Part shown: piece after piece, positions 57,458 through 64,000 of the stretch
Layout: each line of letters starts with the position of its first letter
Position numbering within the stretch: the first letter of the stretch is position 1
From: Brachypodium distachyon
Taxonomy: Eukaryota; Streptophyta; Magnoliopsida; Poales; Poaceae
NCBI RefSeq assembly: GCF_000005505.3
Contig: NC_016132.3
Coordinates: 45,770,914-45,834,913, forward strand
DNA: 64,000 bases
Direction of reading: 5' to 3'
Notes under the pieces: generated by a model
What the model was told of the DNA's origin: nothing
Database searches by the model: none
The model's input: only the letters and a program-made list of their open reading frames with translations
Translations under genes and position numbers: made by a program

Positions 57458-60066
57458 GGCCTCGTTTGGTAGCTCTGTATTTTACTACAGTTTCCAAAAT
57501 TACCAGAGTTTGAATTACCTGTGACCTGTTTGGTTATCTTTAAAAACTCTAGTATTAATACCACAGTATCCTCAAAACTGCAGTATTATCTCTGTATAAA
57601 ATAAAGACCCTCTGACATCTTTATTTTTTTCGGAGAAGCCGTCCCTAACCTCCTGCACTCCCGCGTCGATCGCAAGTCGTTGCACGACTTTGCTCTTCCT
57701 CGAGGCGCCGCCGCCGCCGCCGCGTGCTATTGCCTCCCTCGGTAGAGATGGAGAAAGAGAAACAGGCGCAAGGAGATAAAAAGGGTTAGCACAATTCCTT
57801 TTGACCTTTCTCTCTGTATATCTCTCACCATTGGAGGCGGGCCGCTGGGATTGGAGGCGGAGGGAGGCGACACGCGGGCTGGGGGCACCAGGCGGGAGGC
57901 GGCGCGCGACTGGGGTCGGCGGGCTGGATGCGGCGCGCGCTGGGGTCGACGGGCGCTGGGGTCGACTGGCGGGAGGCGGCGTGCGGCCTGGGGGCGACTG
58001 GCTGGAGCGGGCGGGCCTGCAGGCGGTGTGCGGTGGATGGGAGAGACTCCATTGATAAGAAGGTGCTGTTGTTGGTATACCATCCAAATGAGATAAAATT
58101 AATGAAAATAAATTCATGCTATTTCCGGCAGATGTGATTCCTCTATAATGTGTGTTATGTTTCCCCTTCATAGATGATTGTTCATTGATGAGGATGTAAA
58201 TCATGCCATCTTCGAAACTAGGAAGTTAAAAAGATGCTATATGCAAATTTTCTTCATGATGTTCAGATTATTGTATCATGTTCATGTGAATGCAAGTTAG
58301 ACTTATATCTTTTTTTTCCGCGATTGCAGAGAAGAAACCCAGAGCACATTGGACATGCAGTCAATTAGAATTCCTTGTTTATATGATGAAAGAGTATGCG
58401 GATACTGCTAAATATTATGGTCAGAATGGATTCACGAAAGAAGCGTGGAATCACATGTCAAGTCGCTTGAATACACAGTTCCCTAAAGCTGATTTTACCA
58501 TTGTTCAAATAAAACATAGGGAGCAACGGTTAAAGAAAGATTACAATATTGTCAAGTCTATTTTGAACAAGAGTGGCTTTGGATGGGATCCTGTGCAAAA
58601 AGTGCCAGAATCCATTGATGAAAAATGGGATGAGTTGAGTAAAGAACAAAGGAAGTGGAGGTACAAAGCATTCCCTCACTACGATGATTTGCATGGAATT
58701 TATGACGGTACGTTATTTTCATGAGTAATGAATTTATCTTATGATCTCTTTGCCTGTGATTTACAATTTATTCCTCTCTACTCAGGTAAAACAGCGGAGG
58801 GGAAGCGTTGTAAAGGACAACAGATATGTTCGAAGAGAAGGACAGCTTGCCTGCTTTTGTACCTGAAGAAACCTACACATAATTAGTTCTACGGGCTGCT
58901 GGACTTAATTCGCCTACTCCAACAATACCTGGTCTAGGCTTGGATGGTCACCAATATGATTGGGACAGAGGCTTATATGGTGATGACGTTGAGTTTCCTT
59001 CTGCTGCTCATTCTCAAGGTGTGGAAAATCCTAGTAGTCAGTTTGACACTGAAGAGAACCACACAATTCCTGACCAACCACCAAAGAGGTATCAGCCTTC
59101 AAAAGGCAGTGAAGAACGCAGGCCTAAGAAAAGCAAGGAATCAGCGATTGACAATCTAGTGGCTTTTAGAAAGGAAGAACTCCAGACGTATGTGGATGTG
59201 AAGTCCAAACAAATTTAGAGCTACAGAGACGTCAAAATGGCACAGATGCAACAAAGTGATCCTGACAATGATCCTTATTGCATTGCCAAATGCATCGCTA
59301 AAGTGAAGACCGTAGAAAAACTTTCACCATGTGATCGTCTAAAGATCATAGAGTCCTTGACAGAGCATAGAACAGACCGTAAAGTCTTCATGACAGTGGA
59401 TGATGAAGTGTTTATGGAGATACTGAAGAAAGTGCTTGGTCGTGAGGAGATCTGAAACAACATTTGGATCATGTTATTTTTTGGTGGATTAGAAATCTCT
59501 TTACACTCCAGCATAGTTTCTTTCTGCATGTCGGTTTTCTATCTTCTTCTACACGTTCAATATTATTATGAGTTCATATATGAACCATATATTTGAGGTA
59601 GTATTCCTGATGTTAGTATCAGAGTCTTCTTAATATTCACCTGATTTTTGCAACCACTTTGGTGCCGTCTTTGGTTAAATTTTTTTAATATCCACGTGTG
59701 TTGTTCCTCCGGCGACTGGCTCGCCGTCGTGCTTCCAACCACGTGTAGCTCTGCCTCCTCCTTCCTGCAATCCGGACGAATGGGAGTCTGCTGGCTGGAC
59801 AGGGGAGGTTAACAGCGTTGTGCACTTGTGTTAAATGATCTCATCTGCAATTTAAAATCAAACTAACGGCTAGCTAATCCTTCCAACGGCTTGCTGCCAT
59901 GCACCAACTGAACTAGCTAAAACAGAGCTGCCAAACGCATTCGTTGTTTTGCCAAAACTGAAAAAAACTGGGTATTTTACAAACTACAGTATTTGTACTC
60001 AGGACAAATAATACTTTGGTTTTGGAATATCACAGTTTAAAAAAAACTTTGTGTCCAAACATAGCC
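57458..60066 (+). mobile_element. PIF/Harbinger element with ORF1 only
   Basis: The left end GGCCTCGTTTGG and the inverted right end GGCTATGTTTGG are the terminal repeats, and TAA flanks both sides (57455-57457 and 60067-60069), the preferred PIF/Harbinger target. It encodes a broken Myb/SANT-like ORF1 (57748-59455). The DDE transposase ORF is missing, so the 2.6-kb element cannot move by itself. Confidence 0.85.
57748..59455 (+). pseudogene. PIF/Harbinger ORF1, Myb/SANT-like DNA-binding protein, degenerate
   Basis: Exon 1 (57748-57784) encodes MEKEKQAQGDKK. Exon 2 (58330-58707) carries the Myb/SANT-like domain: HWTCSQLEFLVYMMKEYAD, then FTKEAWNHMSSRLN and QIKHREQRLKKDYNI. Exon 3 starts at 58786. 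Donors and acceptors fit GT-AG. Exon 3 has a frameshift near 58820, a TAA after PEETYT, and a TAG after VKSKQI near 59216; the frame then runs to TGA 59455 through an acidic C-terminus. In intact elements this protein binds the transposon ends and assists the transposase. The three lesions make it a pseudogene. Confidence 0.75.
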
Positions 60067-60420
60067 TAAATGTTTACCCACATGAAAGGGGGAAGAATTG
60101 AGGCCCTATTTTTGTGTCCACGCGTTTTGATCTCAGCCGTTGGCGTGTTCTAATCGCTACCGTTCGCGTGTGATGCCTCTCCTACCGTCGGTTCCGCCCG
60201 ATCCCATCCCCCCGTCACCCCCGATTCCCTTCCCTCGGGCGGCTAGGCCGCACTAGACCGTAGTCCCCTCGAGCCGCTGCCTCCACGAGAACCCTGGCTA
60301 GGGTTGTTCCACTGCCGCCGTCTCCTCCAGCCCGCGGCTCGCCGGTGGCAAGCGCCTGATCCCTTTCCCACAAGACGCCTCGGACTGATCCAACATCTCC
60401 ACGCGCCGGAGCTCCGCCCA

Positions 60421-60602
60421 TGGAGAACACCCCCTCCACTCGACCCCATCCTACGCTTCGGCTCCCGGACAGCTTCGTCCTCTCCGCCGATAAGCTCCCC
60501 CCGGTCTCCACCATGGTGGCCGTCTCTCTTCCCGTCGTCGACCTCTCCCTGGGCCGTTACTAGGTCTGTCCCGCCGTCTTCGACACCAGCAAGGACCTCG
60601 GC
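60421..60602 (+). pseudogene. Fragment of a 2-oxoglutarate/Fe(II) dioxygenase N-terminus
   Basis: The frame MENTPSTRPHPTLRLPDSFV leads into VSLPVVDLSLGR and, after a TAG, VCPAVFDTSKDLG. This resembles the LPVVDLS...AGKELGFF start of plant dioxygenases (DIOX_N domain). Only the first 60 or so residues are present and there is no HxD...H iron site. Recognition is from memory and moderate. Confidence 0.4.
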
Positions 60603-60799
60603 TGGGCGAAGACTGCCAGGGCGACGTGCTCCCCGCGCACGGCCAGGTCGACGGCGAAGGCCAGCCCCATCGTGGCCTTGACCAGCACCAGGGTCGTCCG
60701 GGCGGCAGCCGCCGAGGCGTGGGCCGCGGAGGCGGCGTGCAGAATTGGTTGATTTTGGAGGTCGAGCCGGAGTTGGGGCCGGGGTCGCCAGATGCACGG

Positions 60800-61197
60800 C
60801 CGGGCGCACGAAGAACGCGCGCCAGATGACATGGGCCTTGCTCCTCACGGGCGTGGCCTTCGCGCTCAGGTGTGGCGGGGAGAGTTTCTCCCGGGAAGAA
60901 CACGGCCCTGTGTGCGAGCTTCTACGTCTGCATCCGGGTGTTCCTCCAGCTGTCCATGCTGCTGCTAGCCGAGTAGCCGTAAAGGTCGCGGCCTACATCC
61001 AGGGGTGGCACAACGCCATCGTACGGGCTCTTTGCCGCCGCCTACACCTGCTGGATGTGTGTCCGCCTCGAGTGGCACTGCAGTTTAATCGTGCCCAAGG
61101 GCATCAAGCCCGTGCCTCAGGCGACAAGGAGGACGTTGAGGCCGGCAGGAGGACTTCCCATGGTTCTCATGGGCTGCCCATGTGCAACGAGCGGGAG
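60800..61197 (+). pseudogene. Cellulose-synthase-like C (CslC) gene fragment
   Basis: Pieces in shifting plus-strand frames match the N-terminal part of CslC xyloglucan glucan synthases: KNARQMTWALLL, a hydrophobic FLQLSMLLLAE, FAAAYTCWMCVRLE, VPKGIKPVPQ, GLPMVLMGCP and MCNERE. Stops and small indels separate them. It stops at a donor-like GAG/GTAAGC at 61197. The glycosyltransferase catalytic domain is missing. Functional CslC proteins make the glucan backbone in the Golgi. Confidence 0.55.
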
Positions 61198-61259
61198 GTA
61201 AGCCCAGGCTCAAACTCCAATCAGTTTCTTGCTACTTCATTCTTGCTATGAGGATCGAA

Positions 61260-63269
61260 AGATCTATCCTTAAGCTGCAATTGGAACGCTTCACCATGTG
61301 GATTTGATGGTATAAATTCGAGATACAGTGGGTCAGACAGGCTGCATATGTTTGATTCTTTGACCTAATGTTCTGCAATCACAAGGTGGTCCTTTCTGAA
61401 GTACTCTTGCTTAATGGGCATGCTAAAGCAACGACCAATTTTGTGTTTTGCATTAGAAAAGGCCAATTTTTGTTTGTGGTTAGAATCCATATCTTAAAGG
61501 CACACTTAATGACCTTGCTGCAACCATGGCTTAATCCAAATGTGCAGTGAGCAATGGCTATTACAAAATCTCTTCGAACAGTTCTACTTGGTGATTGCTT
61601 GCACATTTGAGAATGCATTAGGATGTTTTCTTTATGATAAATTGAGGCTAAGTGGAATCAAAATTCTAATTCAGGATCAAGTAATCAAGTAGAAAGGAGT
61701 GTCAAATTGTGAAATTATGTGCAATGTTGAATGGGGTGTTCACGTTGACCTAGCTGACCTTGGGGCGGGGAAGAGACCGTCTGGGGACAGAGGAAGTTAA
61801 TGTCGCGGCGCTTCGACTCAACAGTGTCCTCGAGCCACGAGTGGTGGTCACTGTCGATTAGATGAGCTTCCCCGATAGGCCAATTGTTTTATAATAAAAG
61901 TTTGAGAAGCCATGCGAAATTCAGCTTATATGGAGGCTTTCCCAGTAGTAGGATCATAGGAGAACCTATTGAGTTATTTGCCAAATTAAGTTACTGATTT
62001 TACCTTGGCTTAGATGTATGGACTCGTGGTTGAAGCTGAACCAGTCCTAAGAGCTTCCAAATAAGCTAATCTTGATATGTCTTGCTCTTTCTGACATTAT
62101 ACTATAAAGTTCTTCAAGACAACAGGAAGAGATGGTTGGACTGCTCTGATGTACTTCTTGCTGTTACTCTAGCTAAGATTTTTTTTTCCAATACATGGTT
62201 ATCTGTAACACATGCAAGCACTAAAGCTATGCTTGCTGATAACAATTTTTGCACAGATTAACAATGTCCAGTGCTTTGCTTGAACATTCCTAAGGTTTAC
62301 TTCTTGAGAAAACTTGGAATCACAGTTGTCGTCAAAAGTGGCTGGATCATCTAACATTGTGGTAGCTAGCCAAGTTGGCACACTGGCTATCTTTTCATGT
62401 ATATGACTTTTATTTTGGGTGGTTTATTCTTTCAAAACAGTTTTGATGTGTTTGGTGTATGATGTGAGTACAGGCTGCAGATGTCTCCTTTTATTTATTT
62501 ATTTTTCAACCCTAATGTGTAACACTTCTTATCTTATATAAAGGCAGTTCTTGTGGGCTACAATACTTGAACATGGTTTATGCTATTCATGCAAATCAAG
62601 ATGAAGAGGGTTGCTCCTTGCTCAGTTAGTAATGATTGTTCTTTTAGCATTTGTTTTAATGTTGCACGGTATCATCATTGGTTTCTCATGTCACATCATA
62701 TTTGTTGGTTCTTTTTGGCTTACCTTCCCTATTTGTTATTGATTTAGGCAGAGGTCTAACTTTGTTAGTGAAATTGCATACCCCTTTGTTGTTGTTTGTC
62801 ATGGTGTTGACCTATTAAGATGCCTCGACTTTTATATGTTTGTAGTCATTATGTACATTGTTTTCTTGCAGCTTTGTGTTGTGTGCCGAAGAAGTTGTTA
62901 TGTTGGCTTTGGCAATATAGGCAGTATGGGATGAGCGGAAGTTCAGTTTTTGGGACAGCAGAATATTTTGCGTGTTATTAGAAAGTGAACAAAGTTTCAG
63001 TTTTTTCAGTACACACTGAATAACTGATGGTGGTTTGTGCATGTATTTGCATCTGTTTTTCTTCATTATCAGTTTAAACTTCTTTTGCAGGGATTGTGCA
63101 GATAAAACTATACGGATGCTCCTAACTCTCCTAACTATGATATATCTCATATGTATGTTGTTTGTATAATATTAATTTTCACAGAGTGTATAAGAATGCA
63201 ATGTATCCAGACTATCGATCAGGGCAACTCACTATTCCTATACGAAACTGTCCGGCCAGGCCTTCTTCT
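61260..63269. other. Spacer, nothing recognised
   Basis: AT-rich; short frames without domains. No MITE ends of the common families are seen. Confidence 0.45.
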
Positions 63270-64000
63270 TGTTGAGAATAATTATTTATGATCAATTAGA
63301 TTAATTATTAGTTAGTTAATGAATAATTAGGCAGTTGGTTATGTAACTGTTCGTGTCCCAAATTTTGAGATGCGAAGGCAAAAGTTTGAAACACCAATGC
63401 ATGTATTGATGCCTCTTCACTTTGTATAAATATCATCATCAATCAATGGAATAGAACACAGAGATTCGTTCTCATTTTCATTCACAGTACGTTATCAGCC
63501 ACGTTTGTTCTACAAACACAAATGTTAGAATCATGGCAATCCAAGATCTACCCCTAGTTTTCCTTACCGTTCTTGAGTTCCCTGGCCATCAAGGAAGCAG
63601 TCGTCGGTGGGCCCCTTGCCGCCATTTGGCCTCACGCCGCCGGTGGGCCCTGCGCCGATGGTGGGTCCCGCCCTGTCAGTGGGCGCCTCGCCGCCCGCGC
63701 CGCCCCCGCGTGCCCGTGTGCGCCGCCCGCGCGTCACGCCCTTGGCCGGCGTGCCCCTGGACGTCGCGCCGGATCGCGCACCGCCGGCCCTAACCGCACC
63801 GGCCCCCACGCCACCGCCGGCCTCCGCTCCACCGACTGCTCTCTCACCGAACCAGCGCCGCCGGCCTCCCCGGATTACTCCCCAACAATGGCGTGATGCT
63901 CTCGGGTCCGGCGCCGCCAATGCTTGGGGAAGACGACGATTTCATCGTCGCCCTTGCGCCGCCACCGCCGCCACTCTACTGCCCGGTGCACGGCTTCGGG
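63270..64000 (+). mobile_element. 5' end of an LTR retrotransposon, cut by the window edge
   Basis: A candidate LTR begins TGTTGAGAATAATTA at 63270 and ends TTTTCATTCACA at 63486. It contains GTATAAATATCATC as a promoter and is followed by CGTTATCAGCCACG, similar to primer-binding regions of some Copia elements. An ATG at 63533 (MAIQDLPLVFLTVLEF) could start gag, but the frame soon becomes Arg/Pro-rich low-complexity sequence. The second LTR is outside the window, so this is tentative. Confidence 0.4.

Noticed and set aside
57572..58204. A 210-codon minus-strand frame
   Set aside because: It runs antisense to exon 1 and intron 1 of the PIF/Harbinger ORF1 and is mainly Pro/Ser/Arg low complexity.
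63564..63920. A Gly/Arg-rich minus-strand frame of 118 codons
   Set aside because: It lies in a GC-rich low-complexity block behind a candidate LTR and has matching frames on the other strand.

Overview
The window looks like nuclear DNA of a grass, most likely a Pooideae/Triticeae species. The genes have GC-rich 5' ends typical of grasses, and one gene has spliced introns with plant-type GT-AG borders. The spacer DNA carries Au-type SINEs, many Stowaway MITEs (CTCCCTCC termini flanked by TA), CACTA, PIF/Harbinger and Mutator-like elements, a LINE and solo LTRs. The species call is inference. There are no prokaryotic features.

Layout. 1-6.6 kb is intergenic with small DNA transposons. 6.6-7.6 kb is an intronless C2-domain protein gene (+). 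7.6-15.4 kb is spacer with two Au SINEs, one nested inside a Stowaway. 15.5-18.4 kb is the grass orthologue of the F-box/kelch gene HAWAIIAN SKIRT (rice EP3/LP type), with a 5'-UTR exon, a long leader intron and a single coding exon (+). 23.5-24.4 kb is an intronless secreted class III (GH18) chitinase (+). 24.8-27.9 kb holds two degenerate transposon-related units. 28.4-35.6 kb is a complete 12-exon plastidic pyruvate kinase beta-subunit gene (-), whose exons join in frame to 579 residues.

From 37 kb onward a local family of intronless Werner-type (DEDDy) 3'-5' exonucleases dominates: intact copies at 37.2, 46.8 and 56.4 kb and a dead copy at 49.0 kb, all on the minus strand. Transposons have pushed into and between them. 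A full-length LINE (38,295-46,018, 15-bp target duplication) is itself split by a solo LTR (39,770-41,087, duplication CGCAG). A second solo LTR (49,508-50,492, duplication TCTTC) lies just upstream of the dead exonuclease. A CACTA element (51,371-53,234), a Pack-MULE-like element (53,538-54,511, 9-bp duplication) and a PIF/Harbinger element carrying only a broken Myb/SANT ORF1 (57,458-60,066) follow. A patch of gene fragments (2-oxoglutarate dioxygenase-like, CslC-like) is at 60.4-61.2 kb, and the window ends inside what looks like the 5' end of an LTR retrotransposon.

The housekeeping and defence genes are not an operon or pathway. The only functional grouping is the exonuclease family, which appears to have grown by local duplication. 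I found no clear sign of a wholly new system. The most unusual items are the exonuclease cluster and two transposon insertions (LINE and MULE) that sit inside open reading frames which read through once the target site is considered empty.
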